Below, one piece after another: positions 30,710 through 42,596 of a stretch of 64,000 bases of DNA; positions within the stretch are counted from its first letter, which is position 1, and each line of letters opens with the position of its first letter. Both the position numbers and the translations under genes were made by a program. The notes below the pieces were generated by a model. It was not told where the DNA came from. It saw only the letters and a program-made list of their open reading frames with translations, and searched no databases. Location: positions 434,001 to 498,000 of the forward strand of contig NW_026946672.1 of assembly GCF_035222485.1 (NCBI RefSeq). Reading direction: 5' to 3'. Source of the DNA: Podospora pseudoanserina (lineage: Eukaryota > Ascomycota > Sordariomycetes > Sordariales > Podosporaceae).

Positions 30710-32026
30710 CTTGGTGTTTTCTTGTGCTGTGTGGTGTTTCTTGTGTTGTGTAGTTGTTTTCTCGTACGTGGTTCACATGCCACACGTTTGTTGCAACACA
30801 CGTTATCGATAACGTCTATGCCATTGCCAAAGGCACGGACCCTTCATTGACTGTGCGAGTTATGATTGATTCACACGTCGCTGTTTCACTTCTATTGGCC
30901 AGGCAATCTTTGCCCCCAAAACCAATGGGCCTTTGTCTTGGCTGCGAACTGGAATCTCCATATCTCCATATCACTGAGGAAGCCTCTTAAGAAGTGGTCC
31001 GAATCAGTGCTCAAGCTCACACCACAACCCCCCTCGCCTCCAAGCGGTTCAGCGCAGCGTCTTTGTAAGGAGCAGCGTAAACAATTTCAGCGGATCTACA
31101 GCTCCCCTGAGTGCCAGTCTTTGGGGTGATCTGGACGCGGCTCTTAAGCCTCACTCGGCGCCGGCTGTTATGGAGCCGAGTCCCCCTTCGACGTGCATTC
31201 CTGGCCGTTTTGCACCTGCATTAAGTCTCTTGCCTACACCACGCATAACCCCCCAGACACACGGGGTAGTAAGGATACGGGGGATGGGAGAAGAGTCGTG
31301 TGGTAGGTGGTAGGACGGATGGAATGGCCTCTTTATGTAGCTAGAACTAGAAGAAGAAATGTCGCGCAGTAGGCAGGTAGGCAGTGGCGGATTCTTTCAT
31401 GTCAAAATGGCTATCACGACCCAGAGTCCCTTAAAATGGAGAGCAATACGCTGCTGAGTCCATTTCTCGGTCCCCGTTTTGGTGGAGGAGTTGTTTGGGG
31501 GTCCCAAAAATGAGGCCCTCCCAATCCGACCCCATTTTCGTCCCTGTAGGAGAGGGAGGCTCTAAACTTGGACTATTAGGGCGTCGCGTAAAGTTGTCGT
31601 TTTTGGAAAATGGCGAGCGTAGGGTGAGCGTAGGGGGAGGGTCGTGAGCTCAAGATGAGCAGAAGGTGAGCCGAGGGGCGAGCGAGTCTGATTCTGGGCT
31701 AACCATGTTTGGACGAGATACAAGAAGTTTTAGAGACCGACTACCAAGGTAGGTACCTAGGCTGTTTTGGTGTCTTGTAGGCTCACTATGGGGTGTCGAG
31801 AACGGTTGGATCTTGGGTGAATGGTGCTTTGTTTTTACCCCATGTGGAGGGCTTGAGAAAGGGCTTGAGTGACTTGCCTGGACCAATGTCTTCGTTGTCC
31901 GTGTTTGGAGTGAGCGGCTATTTAGATCTATGTCTTAAGGTGGTGATAGTTCAAGAAGAGAGTTGTGACGTCTATATCCATGGTGTGCTCTGCAGCATCA
32001 TACGAATTATCGAGAAATATTGATCA
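30710..32026. other. Intergenic, no gene seen
   Basis: This holds the promoter of the leftward fusion gene and the 3' flank of the Zn2Cys6 gene. A GGTAGGTACCTAGG palindromic stretch lies near 31749. No coding frame is supported. Confidence 0.4.
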
Positions 32027-33732
32027 TCAGTCCAAAACCCTCAAGCTCCCTACAAACGGCCCGACCGACAGCCCCGACTCGGCCGCCCTTCTGACCAACA
32101 GCTCCTTCACCATACCCCTCTGCTCCGCAACCCCTATTTCCCCCATCAGCAGCAGCGCCTTGAGTGCAACCGTAAGCGGAAAGATGGCAATATGACTCCC
32201 TGCCATCCCAGCTCCCTTCTCGAAAAAGATGGGCGCGGTTCTCATGATGTGCTTGCTGTCTTGCGTTATTGACATCTTCAGATCGCTTTGATCGATTCTT
32301 GAGACGTCGACCTGGAAACCAGCAAGAGATTTTCTCACTTGCAAAATAAGAAGGGTGATCTTGATCTTGGTGGACCAGTAGAGACACATCATATGAGCAG
32401 CTGAGATATCATCGGCAGAAGGAGGGTCGTGTGATGTTGGATAAGCCAGGTGTACTGGTCGAGGGTATGTTGATGATGAGAGAAAGGCTTTCCACAAAGG
32501 AGGCGCGTGGTTGTCGTACCATGATTGCAGCTGGCTGAAGATGTGTTTGCACTTCTTGTTCAGCATCAGCAGCGCTTGTATCCCCACACTACTTGCGATC
32601 CTCGCGGGGGTGACATGGAAATGGAAGTGGTTCGGATTCATCTCTAAAGCAACCTCAATCCTTGTCGCGTCCTCCAGGCATCCTGGCAGGAGAACAAAGA
32701 TATCAAGCAGCAGGTCCCAGGCTGTTTTCTTGTGGGAGCCTGTCCAGGGAACAGTGAGCCAGTCTTCTCTCGCGAGGATAGTAGACCGGTGTACGCCCAC
32801 GGCGGCGATGGTGATGCTCAGGCGACCGTCAGCCAGCATCTGGTGTGCAATGCCCTCTTTGTACATCTCTGGGGATTGTGACTCGAGCAAAGCCAGCTCG
32901 CCGAACCGGTGACGACGCCAGGCATCGGCTTGGTTATATGACATGAAGAGCGGCTCCATGAGCCCCTGTGGCTTGACGAGGGTGGTATCAGGACATGACG
33001 ACGTCGACGCGTGGGCTAAGGGGTCGCTTCCGAAGAAAACTTCATACAAGCTTAGTATGCGAGTCGTGGCTATTGTGGTGTCGTCTGGAATTTGTTTGCT
33101 CTGAGCTTGCATGGCGATCGATTTAGCCAGCCCACCGAGGGCTTCGTTGTAGGCTTTCATGCCATTTTGGACAAGATGTTGCGCTTTGAGACGTTGGCCA
33201 ACCGTACCTAAACAGATGGCGAGAAAGGAGGTCTGGAGAAGGGGGCTGCTCTGGTAGCTTTTGTCAGAATGGATTTTCCTCAGCCAGCTTGTCGTTGATA
33301 TGGCGTTACCCAAGTCTCGCCGAAGGTGTGAGCTGGGATCGTACATGTCCCAGAAAAGTCCAACGTAGTTGGATTTATAAGCGGAGGAGACCAAGCCGGG
33401 GGGAAGAAGAGTTACTGCTCCAATCTTTGCCTCCAAGGGATGATTCTTGGTTCCATTCGCCGATAGGGCTTGCCGAATTAGAGTTGCAGCGACATCCTTC
33501 TTGGTGCCAACTGTTGCAGGGCTGGAGTGGACAAACATAGTCTTGCGCTCGTAGCCATCACATTGGAGTCCTAGACGCCTGCATTGGCCACAGGAAGGGC
33601 GCTCGAAATCGCACTGATGACCGGTCAATACCAATGCGTGGCACGTGTGTTGGGGCATGTGAAATGTCCTACCCCTTTCCTGCGCCGGCGACAGGTGTGG
33701 CATGCTTTCGAACGGCCCGGAACCCCAACCAT
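32027..33732 (-). CDS. Zn2Cys6 fungal transcription factor (548 aa)
   Basis: Exon 1 (33732-33673) encodes MVGVPGRSKACHTCRRRRKG. A 59 bp intron (33672-33614, GTAGGA...ATCAG) splits the zinc cluster, and exon 2 resumes CDFERPSCGQCRRLGLQCDG. Together they give the six Cys of a binuclear cluster (C-x2-C-x6-C-x6-C-x2-C-x6-C), followed by basic/aromatic YERKTMF. An intron inside the cluster is typical of this ACHTCRRRRKGCD subclass. The remainder is the helical fungal-specific regulatory region (about residues 120-500), with no other motif. Target genes are unknown; nothing nearby looks like a biosynthetic cluster. Confidence 0.9.
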
Positions 33733-34324
33733 GTTAGCTTCTGTCTTCGGAGAGCGGAGAAATTGAATGCTTTCTTATTTCGAGTCGGACGGCTGGGCGC
33801 AGAATGCTTCGAGAATGGGAAATACGAGCTGTAATACTAGATAGTTTTATTTATCAGCTTCGGTCTGGTGAGACGTGCGTAGGAAGCTTACGTCACAATC
33901 AAGCCGCTGTTACCCCCATTGGTGTCCGAGGCTGTCCAATGACGATGAACCGAATCCCTCGCAAGTCCCGAAATGGAAGGATTTCGCGCCAATTCTGTTG
34001 GTGGTCCTATTAGGGCTGTCCTTTTTTGGCCGCCTGAAGTCCGAGGACTACGAGTCAAGGGCGATATATACCAGGCAACGCATGTACGCATATCGGCCGT
34101 GTAGCAACAGATGAGACTTTGCAGGATGTTGGTGATGGGGACTTCAGGTATGCATCCAGGCTCAAAGGCTTGGAAGCTGCAGCAGGAAGAAGTATTAAAG
34201 CAGCATTGCCCTACCCAACAGTTTAGTTGCAAGGTACTATCCTCTCACACTCTTTGGAGGCTACGTTACCATCGAAGACCTTCAGCCGCACGCACATCGC
34301 AGCACAAAGCCACCCGTATCAAAA
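33733..34324. other. Divergent promoter region
   Basis: This is shared between the Zn2Cys6 gene and the DUF2306-type gene. No other coding signal is seen. Confidence 0.5.
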
Positions 34325-35509
34325 ATGTCGACCAAGGAAAAGGTGGCCGACGCGGCTCGCACAATTTACAATCCCCTTGGTTTCAAGAAATTCTACAACT
34401 TTGTTCTATTCTTCATATTCGGTGGTGCTCTCCTGGGATTCACTCTTGCTCGCTTCCAGTACCTCTCTTTTGACCATGGGTTGTGTCCTGAAGGGGGCGG
34501 GACTCTTGACTGGTATGGATTGGTGTCTACATTAGGTATCCAAAGTGTCTGATGCACTTCTGGCTGAAACATACTTTAGCTATTACTACACACCCGGATC
34601 TCTCGACAAAATCGGCATCCAAATCCATCTCAGCGCCATCCTCCCAGCCTCATTCCTAGCCGTCTTCCAGTTCGTCCCCATAATCCGCTACAAGCTACTT
34701 CTCTTCCACCGAGTGAGCGGCTACCTCATCGTCCTCCTCTCGGCCATCTCCACAGCCGGCGCCCTCATGCTTGTCCGCAACGCCCAAGGCGGCCCGATGG
34801 AAATTCAGCTCGCCATTGGCGTTATATCATTCATGTTCATTGTCAGCATCGGTCTGGCTATATACAACATCAAGCGGCTCCAAATTGAGCAGCACCGCGC
34901 TTGGATGCTGCGGGCTTGGTCCTATGCTGGTTCCGTCGTTACCATGAGACTGGTCATGATGGCGATTGCGCATGTGTTGAGCACCTATGAGCATCTAGGC
35001 AAGGGTTATAGCCATGCCATGCCCTGCGTCAAGGTCACGTACTTGATGTTTGGGCAGGTAGAACGGATACTGGAGAAGTACCCTGCTTGCGCGCAGTTCT
35101 TTGATGGGTCGGTGCCGGGACAGGCTGTTGCTGTGACGGCTGACGGGAATGGTGACTTGGCAGAGTTGACTGCGTTGTATAACATGATTTTTGGGGCGGC
35201 CTTCTGGCTGGCGTTTGCTTTGCATGCAGCTGGGGTGGAGATTTATGTGAGTTCTTTTGTGTCATTATTTCAGTAGACCGAGTTACTGACTATAGTGTTC
35301 AACAGCTACACCTCACACCGGCTGAGGCAGATAGATTACGAAATGTCTCTTACCAGAAACAGCTTGAGGCTGGGATGAAGAAACCAGGGAGGACTGGGCT
35401 GACAGCTGACAAACTGGGTGACGCACCCAGGTGGATTCCAAAGAGCACAGTCTCTGTCTCTGCTCCGGGAAGTGGTGATGCTGCATCGGATGAGAATTTG
35501 GCCAAGTAG
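34325..35509 (+). CDS. DUF2306-type multi-pass membrane protein (352 aa)
   Basis: Exons 34325-34512, 34580-35246 and 35306-35509 are joined by introns of 67 and 59 bp (GTATGG...TTTAG; GTGAGT...AACAG). The junction gives GGGTLDCYYYTPG. Hydrophobic helices are at about residues 25-45 and a bundle of six more follows: IHLSAILPASFLAVFQFVP, a His in LLFHRVSGYLIVLLSAIST, and QLAIGVISFMFIVSIGLAIY. QHRAWMLRAWSYAGSVVTMR matches the conserved HRxWMxRSY signature of DUF2306 proteins. Function is unknown in fungi; it is probably an endomembrane or plasma-membrane protein. The last exon is a hydrophilic cytosolic tail. Confidence 0.85.
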
Positions 35510-37594
35510 GTGTCGGGCTGACTACCAGTTCGAACATGCCCCGAGTAATTACCTCACCTATAGAGTTCAGTTTCTTGAATTTACTCCTCATACAGCAATA
35601 TCATGATACACCTTGTCCCCCATATACTGTGTGATTAAATACTTCTTTTGCTAGGTAGACGAGCTGAATCATGTGGACCGTACCCCCCTTACCACATACC
35701 ACGCGCAACTCAGGGGTATTTCAGGGGCGAGAGTGGGTCAAGACCTGAGGACTTGGACCGCCAACAAAGATTGCCTGATTGGAGTTCTTCATCCATGCGG
35801 ATTTTAACCAGGCACTGAGACGGAGTGTCATCTGGCTCCTGGAGGAATGCTTTCAAACGCGATTTGGCTTCAGCATGGCGTTTCTGCTTCGTTCATTCTC
35901 ATGACGTATTTTGGGCACCACACCGAAGCCTAATGGACGGATATTCGTGTTCTGTTAATTGTTTTGATCTGTAATGAGAAGATAGTTGCCCAAGTCAAGA
36001 AAGACAACTGTCATCATCAGTGGACTCTCGTCTCAAAGGCCTCTTCACGGCGGGGTCCTTGTGTAACCACTCCTCTGGTGATGGATGCCATCCGCCAAGG
36101 AATGGCGCAATGCTACACCTGATAGGAAATTGGCAAACAGGCTGCTGGATGATTCGACCAGCTTTGTTTTGAGACAGATATCTCGGCAATGATGGGCCTG
36201 GCAGGGGGGGACAACACCGAGAGTGCCGACATGAGGGATCTTTCAGTCGTGAGAAGGCCACTGGAGAGTGTTCCGGCCAACGTCTCCCTAGATATGCTTA
36301 TCTCCTGTGCATCGGCGATGGTTGATCTGGTCATGCATGGTTGATGATAGATAAGCTTTCAGGGGAGGAATTCCTAGCGTTATATTGTAATTCAGCTTCC
36401 AGAATAATTCTAGCGTGGGTTTGATACTCTTCCAAATCAGTTATGAGCTTGTTCAGGAGAGGCATGAGGAATGTGAGATGCCAGGAATACGGGTTGCCTA
36501 CGACCCCTATTTTCAAGCTGAACCTGTCGAGAAACCACAGAAGCAGTCTTTGCAGCTGTGATTGCTGGTGGGTGGCACAACATACCAGGTTGCACAAAAT
36601 TACCTCTTGTGTTCAAGATGTGACGCCGAAGCCGGTTGTCCTCCTTCCGTCTCTGGTCAAAAGCTGATGAGACCATCGCATCACGTGACCCTCGCCTCAC
36701 CGATCACGGCCCACATGGCACCGGTGCAAGTGCGCCAAGAACCTTGATGAACAGCAACTGAGAGGAGATGCAGGCGTGAGCTGCCCCCCTGGGGAATAGG
36801 AAATGTCGATTGGAGAGGCATGAGTGAATCTTATGGGGATGGCTTTATGGAAATCAGCACTCTTTTCTCGACTTGGCGCGGCTTCCATGGGGGTTGTGGC
36901 TGTCAAAGGGCAAGGCTTGATGCCTCGGAGTCACCAACAGTAGCAACTTTTCCCCGCAACCAAAACTTCGGGCAGTGGAGTGGCCCAGCTGAGTGACACA
37001 GTGACAAGCGATAACGCCATTCTTGGTGCAAAGCACAGCAGGGACTCCACCCGACCCGATTTCGCCATTCTTCGAGAATCTTGCAACAAACCGCATGGCA
37101 TAGCACCATATCGCAAACCCCCCATCCAGAACCGCTGTGACCGCCACGCCCAGCTAGCTACAGCTCAACTTTGTCGTTAGGGCATCTTGGTAGATCCTTT
37201 TTCGGCGATATATTGTTCTTTTACTCACAACTGAAACTGGTACCTGACCACTGCTCAGTCATCATCACCAACAAAACATCGCCACTGGAACAACAGGTCT
37301 CTGCTTCTCTCTCTGTCTCTGCCTTTGACTCTGTGGAACCTCGCCCGAGACCCTGAGATTGCGAAGCAGCTGCCGTGCATTGCGTGCCACTGTGCCGTTT
37401 GGTTTCTGACGTCCCGATCGCTTGACCGCCCCGAGTTCCGCCTGGTCTTGGGCGCAGCGCAGCCCTCCAACAGCACTCCTGGCCCAGCACGCAATTTGCC
37501 CTCAGCCTGATAGATGCTGGCAAGCGAGCCCAATGCCTGCTTGTCCCATTTAACTTTCTGAAGACGCAAGGACCGCCGTTTGGTCGTGCCCCTA
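35510..37594. other. 2.1 kb intergenic, promoter of scon-2, possible gene relic
   Basis: Leftward frames at 36331-36597 and 36113-36334 contain domain-like stretches (LLLWFLDRFSLKIGVVGNPY; TFLMPLLNKLITDLEEYQ) that abut each other in different frames. They could be a decayed gene, but no family is recognised. Otherwise this is non-coding. Confidence 0.35.
36681..36688. promoter_or_regulatory. TCACGTGA E-box palindrome upstream of scon-2
   Basis: TCACGTGA lies about 900 bases before the scon-2 start codon. In yeast TCACGTG is the Cbf1 site of sulfur (MET) genes. Relevance here is inferred from the downstream gene's role only. Confidence 0.35.
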
Positions 37595-39927
37595 ATGGAC
37601 CGCTCCTCTTCTAGCACGATCGCCTATGGTCGTCCACCGCAACCAGGCTACTCTCCCCTCCAGCAAGATGGCATTCATCTCGATCCAAATGACGCCGAAC
37701 CGGCTTACCTGCCAGTAGCAGATCACGCCACAACACCAAACAAAACCTCCGCTCCTCCCTCCCCCGTCGACCTCGACCAAGACGAGGATCCCCAACCTAC
37801 CGACGCCGACACCGTGACCCCAGACACTGCCAAAAGCTGCGATCGTCTGCGGCCCGAGGAGGAAGAGAGGCTCCGTCCTCGAGACAGCATGACGAACATG
37901 TCGTCGTTATTAATAGGAAAGACGGTCACCCCCTTTCTCAGAGAACACATCCCCAGTCTCTATGCTCCTATCGGCAAGCCAAACAATGAAGAGACGGCTC
38001 GGGCCAAGAACCCCAACACCAGATACTGCTACCGCCACCGGCCAGACTCCAAGTGTCGACGAGCTGCCGACGAAGCCAAGATGATTATGATCCAGAACGA
38101 GCTCGACAAGCTCACACCAGCAGTATGTCCTGACCTTTTTTTGTCGTTGTCCATTTCAAAGTTGCGGCTTATGGTTGGTCGTTATGATGGTCACCCAAAT
38201 ACTGACGAAAAGGGTATAGGATCAACAAGCCATCACCCACGTGTGGTCTCTGTTCTCTGCGGCCCCTGCCCGCCATCGCGAGCTCATGCTGCAAGGTGTC
38301 TTGTCACAGCTCTGCTTCCCCCAGCTTTCCCTCATCTCGAGAGAGGTCAACGAGGCCCTCAAGATCGACTTCATCACCGCCCTCCCCGTCGAGCTATCCC
38401 AGAAAATTTTGTGCTACCTCGACACCGTCAGCCTCACCAAGGCTGCTCAAGTCAGCCAGCGATGGCGCCAACTAGCCGATTCGGATGCTGTCTGGGTTTA
38501 CATGTGCGAGCAACACGTGAACAGGAAATGCACCAAGTGCGGTTGGGGTCTACCTCTCCTGGAGCGCAAACGATTGCGCAACTACACCAGACAACGCCAA
38601 ATGGCCAAGGACAATTCGAATGGCAGAATCGAGGAGATCCATGATTCGGAAACTAGAGTCGTTACCCAGAACGGTAAGCGACTAGCCGACTCGTCCGACG
38701 ATGAGCCAGATGGAAAGCGCCGCCGCGTCGACGAGTCCGAGTTCAAGCAGCGCAAGTGGAAGGATGTGTACAAGGATAGGTGGGAAGTTGGCTACAACTG
38801 GAAGGTTGGACGTTGCACCGTGCATACTCTGAGAGGTCACACCAATGGCGTTACCTGTCTTCAACTGGATGACCACATCCTGGCGACTGGTTCCTACGAC
38901 GCCACCATCAAGATCTGTATGTCGAGCTGTCTTCTTTGGTTGGTCTCATATGTACTAACAAGCTGCAGGGAATATCGAAACCGGGGAAGAAATCCGAACG
39001 CTTCGAGGGCACACACGGGGCATCCGCGCCTTGCAGTTTGACGACTCCAAGCTAATCAGCGGCAGCTTGGACAATACTATCAAGATCTGGAACTGGCACA
39101 CGGGCGAGTGCATCTCTACCTTGGCAGGCCATACCGACGGCGTTGTCAGCTTGCATTTCGAAGGCCAGCTGTTGGCGAGCGGCTCCATCGACAAGAGCGT
39201 CAAGATCTTCGACTTCAACTCCAAGGAGGCCTTCTGTCTCAAGGGCCACACCGACTGGGTCAACTGCACCCGACTTGACACGGCTAGCAGGACAGTCATG
39301 TCGGCATCGGACGATACCACCATCAAACTATGGGATCTTGACACACGACGGGTTATCCGGACGTTTGAAGGACATGTTGGCCATGTCCAGCAAGTCCTTC
39401 TCCTCCCGCCAGAATATGAACCTGATGATGAGCTGCTGAACGGGCTTAGTGGTCCCGGCGACAACTCGGATTCGGTGTCCGTTTCCAGCGGCCGTAGCGG
39501 GACTCCCACAGTTTCCTTCGTCCACACGGATCGCCCTACCAGCTCACCTGCGCGTGATGGCGAACTTAGGGCACTCTATGGCGCTGGCTTCGAATCTGAG
39601 ACGACGCGCCCATTACCGGCCCGTTACTTCCTCTCGGGTGGCTTGGACAGCACCATCCGGCTGTGGGATAGCGCAACGGGCAGGTGTTTAAAAACAATGT
39701 TTGGCCATTTGGAGGGTATTTGGGCGCTGGCCGGCGACACGATTCGCGTCATTAGTGGAGCCAACGACGGCATGGTCAAGTGCTGGGAGCCGCGGAGCGG
39801 AAAATGCGACGCCACCTATACGGGGCATAGGGGTCCAGTAACGTGTGTGGGTCTCAATGACAGCCTCCTGGCGAGCGGGAGCGAAGACGGTGAAGTGCGC
39901 CTTTATTCCTTCAAGGCTCCAAACTAG
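37595..39927 (+). CDS. scon-2: Sulfur controller-2, F-box/WD40 protein (727 aa)
   Basis: Exons 37595-38122, 38220-38916 and 38969-39927 are joined by introns of 97 and 52 bp (GTATGT...TATAG; GTATGT...TGCAG with a TACTAACA branch site). ATG is taken at 37595. Residues 1-115 are a Pro/Asp-rich leader. The F-box is at about 226-268 ([20 protein letters not shown]), then a [17 protein letters not shown] segment and [20 protein letters not shown]. Seven WD repeats follow ([48 protein letters not shown] and so on). This is the MET30/SconB orthologue: in an SCF ligase it binds and restrains the sulfur activator CYS3/MET4. A linker of about 75 residues between WD repeats five and six is disordered. 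Confidence 0.95.
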
Positions 39928-40540
39928 ACGGCGTTTTCAACAGCCACGCCACGGGCCGCTTAGCGACAAGGCGACGACGGGGTTTTTTTGGGTTTTTTTT
40001 TTTTTTTACTTTTTGGGAGGAGGGGCACACCGGTAAGGCGTTATCCTTGGTCTACTTCGGATGATACATATTACTTTTCTCTTTGTTTCTGTTTTGCTCT
40101 GCGAAGCAAGTAGTGGGCATGTTTTGCGAGCCCTTCTTGCAGATGCGCGCATCAGAAAGCATCATTGTTGTGTGATGGGGAACGGGGACAGGATAGCACG
40201 GTTGACTATGGGCATGTTTCCTGGGCGTATATTTTGTTTTGTTTACTTTGCGCGCATGGGCTCTGGGAAAAAGGGACACAAAAGCACTTTAGAAAGAGGC
40301 TTATTGGCATTTTCCACATCATCAGGCATGGGATGGATGGTAAGACGGAGTTTAGTTTGCTTTGCTTGTTTCGTTCATTCAGAATTCAATACCCTCTACA
40401 GAAGAATCATATTATTATCGATTTTGAAAATTTACACTACCGGTATTATCGGGACTCGGAACGGTGTTAAAGCTGAAGGCCGGAGCGGTTCACAGCTGAG
40501 TCATGTGGTCCCCCGGGTTCTGCGGCGGCATTTCAGTGGG

Positions 40541-40626
40541 ATGGCAGGGCAATGGCAGGGCAATGGCAAGGGCAATGGCAGGGCAGGGCATGGCAGAGAT
40601 GGCATGGCAGCAGCATGATGGCAGCG
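40541..40626. repeat. ATGGCAGGGCA-type tandem repeat
   Basis: Impure repeats of 5-12 bases (ATGGCAGGGCA, ATGGCAAGGGCA, ATGGCAGCAGC) make up about 85 bases. It is non-coding and probably replication slippage. Confidence 0.75.
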
Positions 40627-40860
40627 GGTTCGGCACAGACGCCCAATGACCTCGGCATTGCGCTGGTTGCAGACGTCGAGGGCGATCCCGGAAGCGTCCG
40701 AGTCTGCGGTTGAAAAGAGTGTGGAGGGATTGTGGGGACTGCTTGCACCCCTCGCTGCAGCAAGCTTCCCCGCAGTATCACAAGCTCGGCTTGGAGTCGG
40801 TTATGGTAAATACGTCACTGGTAGATCACAAGCCAGTTCAGACTTTTGGGACTGGGGGAG

Positions 40861-41054
40861 CACCCTTGCCACAAAATAATTGAGACACTGAAGTAGGTAA
40901 TTTTGCCTTTAAAAATAATTTATAGGCCCTCAAGGACGGTTAACAGGCTCTTAAAGATTGTTTAAAGGCCTATTAACTTACTTTCTAAGGTATAGTTCAT
41001 AGCATAATCTGGGTTAACTTACTTTAGTGTCTCAATTATTTTGTGGGCAGGGTG
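40861..41054. mobile_element. MITE, about 190 bp, with long inverted ends
   Basis: The left end CCACAAAATAATTGAGACAC (from 40869) is matched exactly by the reverse complement ending at 41046, and similarity continues inward (AAGTA.GT) and outward (CACCCT). The inverted ends are therefore about 35-40 bases. The centre is AT-rich with two related ~22-base direct units (AGGCCCTCAAGGACGGTTAA; AGGCTCTTAAAGATTGTTTAA). There is no coding capacity and the target duplication is not resolved. It lies in the intergenic region downstream of scon-2. Confidence 0.75.
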
Positions 41055-42432
41055 GGGAACTGGTGCTAGTCGCCGTTGACCCTGAACGCAGCAGGACGTC
41101 ACGAGGAAGAGGGGAAATTTCACAATTGATGATGATGTTGCCAGCCATTGATCCAACGTCCAGCCGCCTTCAGTGATGTTCACTTCTTCCTGTCCAGCTC
41201 GTCACTGTCAGGGGTAAACAACACAGAATGGCGGGGCACTCATCACCCTCCAATTTCCAGGAGAAGAGCTGTCAAAATGTTGCATATATCAATCAGCAGC
41301 ACAGAATACATATTCCTACGGGTAACCACGGGGTTAAGGATGAAATACAAGCAACACAATACCGAATTATATACACACAAACATGGACAGGGAAAACGGC
41401 AGAGCCTCGAACCAAAGGAAAGCTCCGCTGCGCCGATGGGACGAAGGGGCCAATCACAGCCCCAATTGGCTCCTCGACAACCCCACCATCCACGTTCAAT
41501 GCTCCCTGTGTGCCTGTGCCCGGCATGTTTTTGGACGCTTTCCACGCTCCTCCATCCGTCACATCCCGTCATGGCCCTTGCAGATCTCTCAGTCTTTTTT
41601 TCTGCTCTGCCTCTTGGAGGTACAGTAGTATACATTTCAACAGCAAAATACGCTACAACATGTTCTACGGTTCCCTGGCCAGATCACGGGTAAAAAGTCG
41701 GTTGTCCCAGCAAGGGGACTGGGAATCATCGTCTTCTGACACAACCCACAACCGTGGTGGGGATCTCGTTCTTGTCCCTCGTTTCGTTACAAGCCGAAAG
41801 AGAGAAAGGGTCGGGTCTTTCGGTCTTGTAAACACCATGTACCGGCTACAAGTGTACTGGTGCCTGGGCCTTGCTCGGTTTTCCTGCCTCTTCGGCTCGG
41901 CCCCCGTCATTACATCCGATCTGGCGGTTGTTGCTCGCTCCCAGGGCTCGAGATCATCCAGAGGATATTTGGAGTCATTGTCCTGCTGTCTCGCCAACTC
42001 GTCTTTTCCTCTCTCTCTCTCTTTGTTCCAGGTCTCCGTCCAACTGCCCCGCCATTCCGTCCCCGTTAGCCGGCTTCCCCCCGTATTTTTTACATTGTTC
42101 TTCCACATTCCCAGTTGCGGAGGTGGATCCCGTGCTATTTTCCCGGTGTTGTTCAGCTCCATAACCCGTCCCCAGTCTTGGGACCTCTTGACTCGTGTCA
42201 AGCCCCGGCCGGCCGTAACTCGCTGTTAAGAGATTTTCGATCAGAAATTACACATAGGCCTACTTTTTCCCACTCGCCTGGACACTCGACCGTTGAGCTC
42301 GTTATCCATCCAACGCTCTCACGAAACAACGGACTTCTTGCTGTTTGGCGAGCCTCCTTCCCCCTTCCTCCCCTCCCTCTCCGCGAAAAGCCGGTACATA
42401 CGACCAAACACAATAACGAATACCCCACGAGC

Positions 42433-42459
42433 TTTTTTTTTTTTTTTTTTTTTTTTTTT
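42433..42459. repeat. 27-base T run upstream of the carrier gene
   Basis: An uninterrupted poly-T lies about 140 bases before the ATG at 42597. Such tracts exclude nucleosomes in fungal promoters (general knowledge), and a 5' UTR location is possible. Confidence 0.8.
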
Positions 42460-42596
42460 GGATACCAGATCTCTGTTAGCCGGACTTACTGCGGAGGACG
42501 AAAGACGAAGACACAAGGCATAGCCAGCCAGTAGGAGACACCGGTTTCGAACCACCACACACCTCTCTTTCCTCACCCACAGAAAACATCGCAAAG

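Larger units (their letters stand above)
39928..42596. other. 2.7 kb intergenic with MITE and tandem repeats
   Basis: No real gene was found between scon-2 and the carrier gene. Frames up to 333 codons (41228-42229) lack domains and overlap each other, and I consider them chance. The stretch includes a poly-T near 39988-40005, ATGGCAGGGCA repeats, a MITE, and a 27-base T run just before the carrier. Confidence 0.45.

Noticed and set aside
32027-35509. Secondary-metabolite cluster around the Zn2Cys6 gene
   Set aside because: No PKS, NRPS, terpene or P450 gene is in the window; neighbours are housekeeping or unknown membrane proteins.
41228-42229. 333-codon open frame on the plus strand upstream of the carrier gene
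   Set aside because: It has Ser/Arg-rich chance composition, no domain, overlaps open frames on the other strand, and sits in what looks like the promoter region.
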